A stretch of DNA of 64,000 nt, from positions 1,860,001-1,924,000 of the forward strand of contig NZ_CP071247.1 of assembly GCF_017301335.1 (NCBI RefSeq). The letters run 5' to 3'. Within the stretch, counting starts at the first letter, position 1. Every line of letters starts with the position of its first letter. Both the position numbers and the translations under genes were made by a program. This stretch comes from Marinobacter salinisoli (lineage in GTDB: Bacteria > Pseudomonadota > Gammaproteobacteria > Pseudomonadales > Oleiphilaceae). Below the pieces are notes generated by a model. It was not told where the DNA came from, did not search any database, and worked only from the letters and a program-made list of their open reading frames with translations. Shown in pieces: positions 56,497 to 64,000 of this stretch.

Positions 56497-57300
56497 CTAT
56501 ACCTCCGGAACCCAGTTGGCCTTGCGCTTGTTGAGGAAGGCGCCCAGGCCTTCCTGGCCTTCGTCGCTCACGCGGATGTCGGCGATGCGATGGGCGGTGT
56601 CGTCAATCACGGCGGCGTCAATCGGTTTCTGGCTGACCGCGAAGATCAGATCCTTGGCGGCGGTCATGGCGTTGGGGCCGTTGTGGGCGAGTTGCTGGAT
56701 CAGCTCGTTGCAGTGCTGATCCATGGCGTCCACGTCGTTGCAGACGATATGCACCAGGCCGTAATCCTGTGCCTGTCGGGCGGAGAATATTTCGGCGGAC
56801 AGGAAGTACCGGCGGGCCTGACGCTCGCCGATGGCCCGGACCACATAGGGGCTGATCACGGCAGGAATCAGGCCGAGCTTCACTTCGCTCAGGCAGAAGC
56901 TGGATTTCTCGGTGGCAATGACGATGTCGCAGCAGGCCGCCAGGCCGACTGCTCCGCCGAAGGCGGCGCCCTGGACCAGACCGATGACCGGCTTGGACAG
57001 GTGGTTCAGCACGTTCATCAGCCGCGCCAGTTCCCGCGAGTCATCCAGGTTTTCCTGATGGCTGTTGTCGGCCATGCGGCGCATCCAGCCCAGGTCGGCG
57101 CCGGCGGAGAAATGCTTGCCCTCGGAGCGAAGGATGACTACCCGGGTGTCCGGGTCAGCGTTGGTTTCTTCCAGCGCGCTGATGAGCTGCTGGATGATCA
57201 CATCGTCAAAGGCATTGCGCTTGTCCGGGCGGTTCAGCACGATTTCGGTGACACCCGCGTCCCGACGTCTGAGCAGAACCGCTGTTTCTTGTTCTGACAT
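56497..57300 (-). CDS. liuC: 3-methylglutaconyl-CoA hydratase
   Basis: 267 residues, crotonase family. FSAGADLGWMRRMA and GAAFGGAVGLAACCDI (first Glu position replaced by Ala-type residues, as in AUH-like hydratases) and the second glutamate in SEVKLGLIPAVISP. Hydrates 3-methylglutaconyl-CoA to HMG-CoA. Position between liuB and liuD supports the assignment. Confidence 0.92.
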   Translation of the reverse strand: MSEQETAVLLRRRDAGVTEIVLNRPDKRNAFDDVIIQQLISALEETNADPDTRVVILRSEGKHFSAGADLGWMRRMADNSHQENLDDSRELARLMNVLNHLSKPVIGLVQGAAFGGAVGLAACCDIVIATEKSSFCLSEVKLGLIPAVISPYVVRAIGERQARRYFLSAEIFSARQAQDYGLVHIVCNDVDAMDQHCNELIQQLAHNGPNAMTAAKDLIFAVSQKPIDAAVIDDTAHRIADIRVSDEGQEGLGAFLNKRKANWVPEV

Positions 57301-57315
57301 AGGATGTCTCCTCGA

Positions 57316-58923
57316 TTACATGCGGAACACGCCGAAGCGCGTCGGCTCGGCGGGACGGTTCATGGTGGCCGACAGGCTCAGGGCGACGACTTCCCGGGTT
57401 TGGGCCGGGTCAATCACGCCGTCGTCCCACAGGCGGGCGCTGGCGTAGTAGGGGTGGCCCTGTTCCTCGTACTTGTCGACGATGGGCTGCTTGAATTCGG
57501 CTTCTTCGTCGGCGCTCCATTGCTCGCCCTTGCGCTCCATGCCCTCACGCTTCACCTGCGCCAGCACGCCGGCGGCCTGTTCGCCGCCCATCACGGAGAT
57601 GCGGGCGTTCGGCCACATCCACAGGAAGTCCGGGTTGTAGGCGCGGCCACACATGCCGTAGTTGCCGGCACCGAATGAGCCGCCGATCAGTACGGTAATC
57701 TTCGGCACGTTGGCGCAGGCCACCGCCATCACCATCTTGGCGCCGTGCTTGGCGATGCCTTCGGCCTCGTATTTCTGGCCCACCATGAAGCCGGTGATGT
57801 TCTGCAGGAACAGCAGGGGAATGTTGCGCTGGCAGCACAGTTCGATGAAGTGCGCGCCTTTTTGGGCGGCTTCGCTGAACAGGATGCCGTTGTTGGCAAT
57901 GATACCCACCGGGTAGCCGTGAATGTGGGCAAAGCCGGTGACCAGGGTCTGGCCGTAGTAGCGTTTGAATTCGTCGAACTCGGAACCATCGACAATGCGG
58001 GAGATGACATCGCGCACATCGAACGGCTTGCGCAGATCGGTGCCGACAATGCCGTACAGTTCTTTGGCGTCGTACAGTGGCTCGCTGGGCTTCTTCACTT
58101 CCACCGGCACCGGCTTGCGCAGGTTCAGGTTGGACACACAGCGGCGGGCGATTTCCAGCGCGTGGGCGTCGTTTTCCGCGTAGTGGTCGGCCACGCCGGA
58201 GGTTTTGCAGTGCACGTCGGCACCGCCCAGCTCTTCGGCAGTGACCACTTCGCCGGTGGCGGCTTTCACCAGGGGCGGGCCGGCCAGGAAGATGGTGCCC
58301 TGGTTGCGAACGATGATGGATTCGTCGGCCATGGCCGGGACATAGGCGCCGCCGGCGGTACACAGGCCCATGACCACGGCAATCTGGGGAATGCCTTCGG
58401 CGGACATGCGGGCCTGGTTGTAGAAGATGCGGCCGAAGTGGTCCCGGTCCGGGAAGACTTCGTCCTGATGGGGCAGGTTGGCGCCGCCGGAGTCCACCAG
58501 ATAGATGCAGGGCAGGCGGTTCTGGTGGGCGATTTCCTGGGCCCGCAGGTGCTTTTTAACCGTCAGCGGGTAGTAGCTGCCGCCTTTGACCGTGGCGTCG
58601 TTGGCGACGATCATGCACTCAACGCCGGAGACTCTCCCTATGCCGGCGATGGCGCCTGCGGCTGGGACTTCGTCTTTGTAAACGTTGTAGGCGGCGAACT
58701 GGCCGATTTCGAGGAACGGGGAGCCGTCGTCGAGCAGGCGGTTGATGCGCTCGCGCGGTAGCAGCTTGCCCCGGGCGGTGTGGCGTTCCTGGTAGGTGGG
58801 GCCGCCACCTTGCTGGATGGTGCCGACTTTTTCCCGCAGGTCTGCGACGGCGGCCGCCATGGAGTCATGGTTGGCCTGAAACTCTTCCGATCTTGGGTTT
58901 ATTTTGTTCTGGAGTATGGTCAT
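57316..58923 (-). CDS. liuB: 3-methylcrotonyl-CoA carboxylase beta (carboxyltransferase) subunit
   Basis: 535 residues from ATG 58923; the longer open frame to 59034 runs through a stem-loop element and is not credible. Carboxyltransferase core with [37 protein letters not shown], and [16 protein letters not shown] oxyanion loops typical of MCCB/PCCB. Begins 31 bp downstream of the stem-loop that separates it from liuA. Confidence 0.95.
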   Translation of the reverse strand: MTILQNKINPRSEEFQANHDSMAAAVADLREKVGTIQQGGGPTYQERHTARGKLLPRERINRLLDDGSPFLEIGQFAAYNVYKDEVPAAGAIAGIGRVSGVECMIVANDATVKGGSYYPLTVKKHLRAQEIAHQNRLPCIYLVDSGGANLPHQDEVFPDRDHFGRIFYNQARMSAEGIPQIAVVMGLCTAGGAYVPAMADESIIVRNQGTIFLAGPPLVKAATGEVVTAEELGGADVHCKTSGVADHYAENDAHALEIARRCVSNLNLRKPVPVEVKKPSEPLYDAKELYGIVGTDLRKPFDVRDVISRIVDGSEFDEFKRYYGQTLVTGFAHIHGYPVGIIANNGILFSEAAQKGAHFIELCCQRNIPLLFLQNITGFMVGQKYEAEGIAKHGAKMVMAVACANVPKITVLIGGSFGAGNYGMCGRAYNPDFLWMWPNARISVMGGEQAAGVLAQVKREGMERKGEQWSADEEAEFKQPIVDKYEEQGHPYYASARLWDDGVIDPAQTREVVALSLSATMNRPAEPTRFGVFRM

Positions 58924-58952
58924 TTTCCCGGCCTTCTTTGATTCGGGCATCC

Positions 58953-59060
58953 GGGGCTGGTGAACGGAACTCGCGGGAAACGCTTCGGGCACATCCATGT
59001 GCGCTTGATTCAGGCCATCCCTGGCCTTAAACATTCCCGCGAGTTCCGTTCACCACCCCC
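58953..59060 (-). repeat. Long stem-loop element between liuA and liuB
   Basis: 27-base arms (58953-58979 and 59034-59060) complementary except one C-C; the inner 21 are perfect. The 54-base loop holds two small hairpins, GCACAT-CC-ATGTGC and AGGCCA-TCCC-TGGCCT. Read in the gene direction it shares the CATGGATG / AGCG layout with the element at 62853-62958. Arm sequence is unrelated to that element. Confidence 0.85.
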
Positions 59061-59092
59061 TCGACGTACTTGGGAGTTAAAGTCCTGGAGCC

Positions 59093-60259
59093 TTACTTGT
59101 TCAGGAAGAGTTCCCGACCAATCAGCATGCGGCGAATTTCGGAAGTGCCCGCGCCGATCTCATACAGTTTTGCGTCCCGTAGCAGCCGGCCTGTCGGGTA
59201 GTCGTTGATGTAGCCGTTGCCGCCCAGCAACTGGATAGCGTCCAGCGCCAGTTTGGTGGCCATTTCCGCGGAGTAGAGGATGGCGCCGGCGGCGTCTTTG
59301 CGGGTGGTTTCGCCGCGATCTGCCGACTGGGCGACCATGTAGACGTAGGACTTGGCGGTGTTCATGAACGTGTACATGTCCGCCACTTTGCCCTGTACCA
59401 GCTCGAACTCGCCGATGGCCTGGCCAAACTGTTTGCGCTCGCGGATGTATGGCACCACCACGTCCATGGCGGCCTGCATCAGGCCCAGCGGGCCGCCGGA
59501 CAGCACCAGGCGTTCGTAGTCGAGGCCGCTCATCAGAACCTTGGCACCGTTGCCGACACCGCCCAGTACATTTTCCCTGGGCACTTTGCAGTCCTGGAAT
59601 ACCAGTTCGCAGGTGTTGGAGCCGCGCATGCCGAGTTTGTCCAGCTTCTGGTGGCGGCTGAAGCCGGGGTAGTCGCGCTCAACGATGAAGGCGGTCACGC
59701 CCTTGGAGCCGCCCTTCGGGTCGGTCTTGGCGTAGATGACGAAGGTATGCGCGTCCGGGCCGTTGGTGATCCACATTTTGTTGCCGTTCAGCACGTAGTG
59801 GTCGCCTTCGTCGCGGGCGTGCAGCTTCATGGAGATAACGTCGGAACCGGCGTTGGGTTCGGACATGGCCAGGGCGCCGACGTGCTCGCCACTCACCAGC
59901 TTGGGCAGGTATTTCTGCTTCTGCTCTTCGGTGCCGTTGCGGTGAATCTGGTTCACACACAGGTTGGAGTGAGCGCCGTAGGACAGGCCCACGGAGGCCG
60001 AGGCCCGGCTGATTTCTTCCATGGCGATCACATGGGCCAGGTAGCCCATGTCGGAACCGCCGTATTCTTCTTTAACGGTAATGCCCAGCAGGCCCATGTC
60101 ACCAAATTTCCGCCACAGGTCCATGGGGAACTCGTTCGTGCGGTCGATTTCTTCGGCGCGGGGCGCAATTTCGGCGGCGGCGAAGGCGTTCACCTGTTCG
60201 CGCAGCATGTCCGGGGTTTCGCCAAGGCCAAAGTTGAGCTCTGAGTACTGTGATTTCAT
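59093..60259 (-). CDS. liuA: Isovaleryl-CoA dehydrogenase
   Basis: 388 residues from ATG 60259. FAD-dependent conversion of isovaleryl-CoA to 3-methylcrotonyl-CoA. Signature [14 protein letters not shown]. The catalytic base is at the isovaleryl-type position, Glu249 in [12 protein letters not shown], while the C-terminal site reads [10 protein letters not shown] (Gly where SCAD/MCAD have the base), which separates it from the enzyme at 1132-2298. Lies 78 bp downstream of liuR on the same strand. Confidence 0.94.
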   Translation of the reverse strand: MKSQYSELNFGLGETPDMLREQVNAFAAAEIAPRAEEIDRTNEFPMDLWRKFGDMGLLGITVKEEYGGSDMGYLAHVIAMEEISRASASVGLSYGAHSNLCVNQIHRNGTEEQKQKYLPKLVSGEHVGALAMSEPNAGSDVISMKLHARDEGDHYVLNGNKMWITNGPDAHTFVIYAKTDPKGGSKGVTAFIVERDYPGFSRHQKLDKLGMRGSNTCELVFQDCKVPRENVLGGVGNGAKVLMSGLDYERLVLSGGPLGLMQAAMDVVVPYIRERKQFGQAIGEFELVQGKVADMYTFMNTAKSYVYMVAQSADRGETTRKDAAGAILYSAEMATKLALDAIQLLGGNGYINDYPTGRLLRDAKLYEIGAGTSEIRRMLIGRELFLNK

Positions 60260-60337
60260 CGGGCTTACCTTCTTGTTCTGTATCTTCAAAAAACGTTGAT
60301 CGGTCCGGGCGGGTGTGCTCACCGCGTGGTGTGTCGC

Positions 60338-60781
60338 TTAGCCCGCCTCAATTGTTTTCGATTTCCTGGAGGCACCCGGTTTCCGGTCGGTTTTTCCGCG
60401 GAGTTCCGCCAGTGCATCACGGCACCGCGCTTCGGCGGCGTCCATTTCCTGCTCCATCATTTCGATGTCTTTCTTCTGCTGTTCGATCTGCTCACGTTTG
60501 CGTGCCAGGGTTTCCAGCATGAGTAAAAGCTGGTTCTCGCTGCCTTTCAGACTGTTGTCGTAGAGGTCGAACAGTTCCCGGGTTTCTGCCAGCGAAAACC
60601 CCATGCGCTTACCCCGGAGGATCAGTTTCAGCCGGACCCGGTCACCTTTGCTGAAGATGCGGGTTTGGCCGCGGCGGGCGGGCTTCAGGAGTTCCTCCGC
60701 CTCGTAAAAACGGATGGTCCGGGTTGTCACGTCAAATTCTTTCGCGAGTTCGCTGATGCTGTAGGTGTCTTTGGTGGTCAT
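60338..60781 (-). CDS. liuR: MerR-family regulator of leucine/branched acyl-CoA catabolism
   Basis: 147 residues. N-terminal MerR helix-turn-helix (YSISELAKEFDVTTRTIRFY), a dimerising coiled coil and a C-terminal tail. LiuR-type regulators respond to a branched-chain acyl-CoA intermediate and control liu genes. Placed upstream of liuA, divergent from the SDR gene, with a palindromic box between. Confidence 0.92.
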   Translation of the reverse strand: MTTKDTYSISELAKEFDVTTRTIRFYEAEELLKPARRGQTRIFSKGDRVRLKLILRGKRMGFSLAETRELFDLYDNSLKGSENQLLLMLETLARKREQIEQQKKDIEMMEQEMDAAEARCRDALAELRGKTDRKPGASRKSKTIEAG

Positions 60782-60815
60782 GTTGAGTTCCTTTTTTTGT
60801 CTAGGTTAGATAAAG

Positions 60816-60831
60816 TTTACGTAAACGTAAA
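60816..60831. promoter_or_regulatory. LiuR-type operator in the divergent liuR / SDR promoter
   Basis: Box TTTACGTAAACGTAAA lies 35 bp upstream of liuR's ATG and 52 bp upstream of the SDR's ATG. The half-site pattern TTTACGT...ACGTAAA matches the described LiuR motif as I recall it. Two similar boxes occur at 35707 and 38648. Confidence 0.75.
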
Positions 60832-60882
60832 GAATTTTTGGGCCATCTTGAGCACAAAAACAAATAGCGAAAACAGGAGAAG

Positions 60883-61647
60883 ATGATGGAATTCAAAAAC
60901 GTACCCGCCATCGTTACCGGCGGTGCTTCCGGGCTTGGCGAAGGCGCAGCCCGCACACTGGCTGCAGCAGGCTGTAAGGTCGCGATTTTCGACATGAACG
61001 CCGAGCGTGGAGAACAGGTTGCCGCCGAGATTGGTGGGGTATTTGCCCAGTGCGATGTCGCCTCCACCAGCAGTGCAGAGGCCGCCTTTGCTAACGCCCG
61101 TGAAGCGCACGGCCCCTGTGGCATTCTGGTGAACTGCGCCGGCATTGCGCCAGCGGCGAAGATTCTGGGGCGCGACGGTGTGATGCCGCTGGAGAACTTC
61201 AGCAAGGTGATTGAGGTCAACCTGATTGGCACCTTCAACATGCTTCGGCTGGCGGCGGCGGAGATGGCCCAGCGCGAGCCCAACGCTGATGGTGAGCGGG
61301 GTGTGGTTATTAACACCGCATCCGTGGCCGCTTATGAAGGGCAGATCGGGCAGGCGGCATACAGTGCTTCCAAGGGTGGAGTGGTGTCGCTGACTTTGCA
61401 GGCCGCCCGTGAACTGGCCCGCGAAGGTATTCGGGTGAACACCATCGCTCCGGGGCTGTTCATGACCCCGATGATGGCGGGCATGCCGGAGGAGGTTCAG
61501 CAGAGCCTGGCCAACACACTGCCGTTCCCCAAGCGCCTGGGTAAGCCGGAAGAATTCGGCATGATGGTGGACCAGATGGTGCGCAACCCCATCCTGAACG
61601 GCGAAGTGATCCGCCTGGACTGTGCCCTGCGCATGGCCCCAAAGTGA
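60883..61647 (+). CDS. Short-chain dehydrogenase, probable 3-hydroxy-2-methylbutyryl-CoA dehydrogenase
   Basis: 254 residues from ATG 60883 (a second ATG follows at 60886; CAGGAGA upstream). Rossmann TGGASGLG, NAG-type LVNCAGIAP, and the triad Ser147, Tyr160, Lys164 (YSASK). The HSD17B10-like sequence pattern and position next to liuR suggest oxidation of 2-methyl-3-hydroxybutyryl-CoA, the isoleucine branch. First gene of the operon with an acyl-CoA dehydrogenase and a thiolase. Confidence 0.85.
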   Translation: MMEFKNVPAIVTGGASGLGEGAARTLAAAGCKVAIFDMNAERGEQVAAEIGGVFAQCDVASTSSAEAAFANAREAHGPCGILVNCAGIAPAAKILGRDGVMPLENFSKVIEVNLIGTFNMLRLAAAEMAQREPNADGERGVVINTASVAAYEGQIGQAAYSASKGGVVSLTLQAARELAREGIRVNTIAPGLFMTPMMAGMPEEVQQSLANTLPFPKRLGKPEEFGMMVDQMVRNPILNGEVIRLDCALRMAPK

Positions 61648-61672
61648 CAGCCGCGAGCGGCAGGAGACAACA

Positions 61673-62824
61673 ATGACAACCTCTGTTGATCAAGAAGAGC
61701 TGGCCCTGTTCCGGGATTCCGTTATCAAGGCGCTGGAAACCGAAGTGGCGCCTCACTATGAGGCCTGGGAGAAGTCCGGCCTGGTGCCCCGGGAGCTGTG
61801 GAACATCCTGGGCAACGCCGGCATGCTGTGTGTGGATGTGCCCGAAGACCTCGGGGGCTGCGGCGCACCGTTTCAGTATTCGGTGGTGGTGGGCGAGGAA
61901 ATGGCCCGTCTGGGCTTCGGCGCGCTGTCCACCAACGTGATGGTGCATTCCGACATCGTCGCCCCCTACCTGACGCACATCGGTAACGACGAACAGCGCC
62001 AGCAATGGCTGCCGAAGATGGTCTCCGGCGAGGCCGTGGGCGCCATCGCGATGACTGAGCCAGGGGCTGGCAGTGACCTGCAGGCCATCCGCACCAGCGC
62101 GGTGAAAGATGGCGACGACTACATCCTGAATGGCTCCAAGACCTTCATCACCAACGGCCAGCATGCCGACATGGTGATTGTCGCCGCCAAAACCGACCCG
62201 AGTGCCGGCGCCCGGGGCATCAGCCTGTTCCTGGTGGATACCTCGCTGCCGGGTTATAGCAAGGGCCGCAACCTGGACAAAATCGGCCAGCACTCCGGCG
62301 ATACCTCCGAACTGTTTTTCTCCGACATGCGGGTTCCGGCCTCCGCCCTGCTGGGTGAAGAGGGACAGGGCTTCATGTACCTGATGCGTGAGCTGCCCCG
62401 TGAGCGGCTGGTGATCGGTGCCCTTGGCGTTGCGGCGGCCCGAGGCGCGCTCGATCTGACCATTGCCTACGCCCAGGAACGCGAACTGTTCGGCCAGAAG
62501 CTCGCCCAGCTTCAGAACACCCGGTTTGAAATCGCCCGCATGGAAACCGATTACCGGGTAAACCGGGCCTTTGTACAGGAGTGCGTGGAAGCCTACGAAC
62601 GCGGCGAGCTGGATGCCCCCACTGCCTCCATGGCCAAGTACAGCGCCACCGAAATGCAGTGCCGGGTGGCCGATGGTTGCCTGCAGCTGTTCGGTGGCTA
62701 CGGCTACACCACTGAGTACCCGATTTCGCGGGCGTTCATGGATGCCCGGGTACAGCGGATTTATGGCGGCACCTCCGAGGTCATGAAGGAAATTATTGCG
62801 CGCTCAGTACTGGGTAAGGCCTGA
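61673..62824 (+). CDS. Acyl-CoA dehydrogenase (AcdA/LCAD-like)
   Basis: 383 residues from ATG 61673 (CAGGAG site). FAD signature AMTEPGAGSDLQAI. The C-terminal motif reads IYGGTSEVMKEIIARS with Gly at the MCAD-base position, so the base is likely the Glu in LPRERLVIGALG, as in long-chain and isovaleryl enzymes. Substrate may be 2-methylbutyryl-CoA, from context. An unusual stem-loop separates it from the thiolase gene. Confidence 0.88.
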   Translation: MTTSVDQEELALFRDSVIKALETEVAPHYEAWEKSGLVPRELWNILGNAGMLCVDVPEDLGGCGAPFQYSVVVGEEMARLGFGALSTNVMVHSDIVAPYLTHIGNDEQRQQWLPKMVSGEAVGAIAMTEPGAGSDLQAIRTSAVKDGDDYILNGSKTFITNGQHADMVIVAAKTDPSAGARGISLFLVDTSLPGYSKGRNLDKIGQHSGDTSELFFSDMRVPASALLGEEGQGFMYLMRELPRERLVIGALGVAAARGALDLTIAYAQERELFGQKLAQLQNTRFEIARMETDYRVNRAFVQECVEAYERGELDAPTASMAKYSATEMQCRVADGCLQLFGGYGYTTEYPISRAFMDARVQRIYGGTSEVMKEIIARSVLGKA

Positions 62825-62852
62825 GTAAGGACGGCCAACTCCACACTATGCC

Positions 62853-62958
62853 GAGGGCGTGGAAAGGTCATTCAGGGACCGTCCAAAACATGGATGTTTT
62901 GGTCGAGCGTACACGGACGTATTCACAGCGAGTGCCTGAATGACCTTTCCGCGCCCTC
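62853..62958 (+). repeat. Long stem-loop element between acyl-CoA dehydrogenase and thiolase
   Basis: 24-base arms (62853-62876 and 62935-62958), fully paired in RNA with one G-U. The 58-base loop contains the hairpin CCAAAACAT-GG-ATGTTTTGG and TACACGGACGTA, then AGCG. Same layout as the element at 58953-59060 but different arm sequence. Lies 28 bp after one stop codon and 26 bp before the next start codon. Confidence 0.85.
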
Positions 62959-62984
62959 AAGCACCAAGATTTGAGGACAGAGAG

Positions 62985-64000
62985 ATGAATAAAATCGACG
63001 TAGTCATCGCAGGCTCCGCAAGAACCCCCATGGGCGGCATGATGGGCGCCCTCAACTCCGTGCGCTCGCCGGACCTCGGCGCGGTAGCCATCAAGGCGGC
63101 TATCGAAAAGGCCGGCCTCCAGCCGGCTGACGTGCAGGATGTGGTCATGGGCTGCGTACTCCCCGCGGGCCTTGGCCAGGCACCGGCGCGACAGGCTTCC
63201 CGGGCATCTGGCATTCCCGACAGCACCGGCTGCACCACCATCAACAAAATGTGCGGCTCTGGCATGCAGGCCCTGATCATGGCTCATGACCAGATCAAAG
63301 CCGGCACCAACGACATCATGATTGCCGGTGGCATGGAAAACATGAGCCAGGCGCCGTATCTGCTGCCTAAGGCCCGCGCCGGCATGCGCATGGGCCACGG
63401 ACAGGTCATGGACAGCATGTTCCTGGACGGGCTGGAAGATGCCTACGAAGGCGGCCTGATGGGGGTGTTCGCCCAGCGCACGGCGGACAAGCTGAATATC
63501 AGCCGCGAGACCATGGACGAGTTCGCCATCGGCTCACTGAACAAGTCCCTCGCGGCCATCGAGAATGGCTGGTTCCGGGATGAAATGGCACCGGTGACGG
63601 TCTCTGGTCGTGGTGGTGAAACGGTGGTCGATACCGACGAACAGCCGGGCAACGCCCGTCCGGACAAGATTCCTCACTTGAAACCGGCCTTTGCGAAAGA
63701 CGGTTCCGTGACTGCGGCCAACTCCAGCTCCATCAGCGATGGTGCCTCGGCTCTGGTGCTGGCTTCTGCCGCCGAAGCCGAGTCCCGCGGCCTGACCCCG
63801 CAGGCCCGTATCGTGGCCCATGCCACCCACGCTCGCTTGCCGTCGGAGTTCACTCTGGCGCCCATTGGCGCTATTGAGAAGGTCTTGGAAAAGGCCAACT
63901 GGTCGGTCAAAGATGTGGATCTGTTCGAGATCAACGAAGCCTTCGCCGTGGTCACTCTGGCCGCCATGCAGGCGCTGGATCTGCCGGAAGAGAAGGTGAA
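62985..64000 (+). CDS. Acetyl-CoA acetyltransferase (thiolase), 3'-truncated by window edge
   Basis: 338 codons are visible of a thiolase normally about 390 residues. ATG 62985 has a GAGGA site. Nucleophile Cys90 in NKMCGSGMQALI and the NEAFAVV motif with the general-base region are present; the second catalytic Cys near the C-terminus lies beyond the window. It could cleave 2-methylacetoacetyl-CoA to propionyl-CoA and acetyl-CoA, completing the operon with the SDR and dehydrogenase. Confidence 0.93.
   Translation, partial: MNKIDVVIAGSARTPMGGMMGALNSVRSPDLGAVAIKAAIEKAGLQPADVQDVVMGCVLPAGLGQAPARQASRASGIPDSTGCTTINKMCGSGMQALIMAHDQIKAGTNDIMIAGGMENMSQAPYLLPKARAGMRMGHGQVMDSMFLDGLEDAYEGGLMGVFAQRTADKLNISRETMDEFAIGSLNKSLAAIENGWFRDEMAPVTVSGRGGETVVDTDEQPGNARPDKIPHLKPAFAKDGSVTAANSSSISDGASALVLASAAEAESRGLTPQARIVAHATHARLPSEFTLAPIGAIEKVLEKANWSVKDVDLFEINEAFAVVTLAAMQALDLPEEKV

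Noticed and set aside
58924..59034. 37-residue N-terminal extension of LiuB
   Set aside because: Runs through the stem-loop element and lacks similarity to carboxyltransferase N-termini.

Overview
The window reads as chromosomal DNA of a GC-rich marine gammaproteobacterium. A Marinobacter-like organism is my best guess, from the gene repertoire and protein flavour; there is no rRNA in the window to confirm it. Coding is dense, and most genes belong to operons with 1-15 bp gaps or ATGA overlaps. I saw no tRNA, rRNA or CRISPR array.

Layout. (1) 1-5153: valine degradation operon on the + strand (mmsA, cut by the window edge; acyl-CoA dehydrogenase; enoyl-CoA hydratase; 3-hydroxyisobutyryl-CoA hydrolase; mmsB). 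(2) 5206-13684: mostly minus-strand accessory genes (MscS channel, SCP2-like protein, alkylsulfatase lipoprotein, MipA/OmpV porin, phospholipase D lipoprotein, PhnA, VOC protein). Several are followed by copies of one short inverted-repeat element. (3) 13778-34300: mixed metabolic and envelope genes: two CrtISO/retinol-saturase-like flavoproteins, NADAR, a HupE/PPIase/DUF3604 trio, a reductase/proline-racemase-like pair, a nucleophile-less asparagine-synthase-like protein with a 26-residue membrane peptide, an RND pump, a K+ channel, a TetR regulator and a Tsx-like channel. (4) 34456-43528: adenine deaminase, a broken acyl-CoA synthetase, thioesterase, hydrolase and a complete branched-chain amino-acid/amide ABC transporter (livGFKHM type). 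(5) 43549-51234: an AT-richer island with a NIPSNAP pseudogene, a secreted protein of unknown function, an intact integron gene cassette with a well-formed attC, a truncated acetyltransferase cassette, three RNA-modification genes (rluF, rlmE, a SpoU methylase) and three orphan genes separated by the same repeat element as region 2. (6) 51256-60781: leucine/isovalerate operon on the minus strand (liuRABCDE plus an AhpD-like protein and an acyl-CoA ligase). (7) 60883-64000: divergent + strand operon (SDR, acyl-CoA dehydrogenase, thiolase) that probably serves isoleucine-type catabolism.

How it fits together: regions 1, 4, 6 and 7 form a branched-chain amino-acid uptake and oxidation supercluster. 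A 16-bp palindromic box of the LiuR type lies in the divergent liuR/SDR promoter and recurs in front of the acyl-CoA synthetase and the ABC transporter, which suggests one MerR-type regulator links them. The most unusual non-coding signals are: the oriented repeat found after genes in both accessory regions; two related long stem-loop elements with unrelated arms but similar loops, lying between co-transcribed acyl-CoA genes; and the solitary integron cassette without an integrase in the window.
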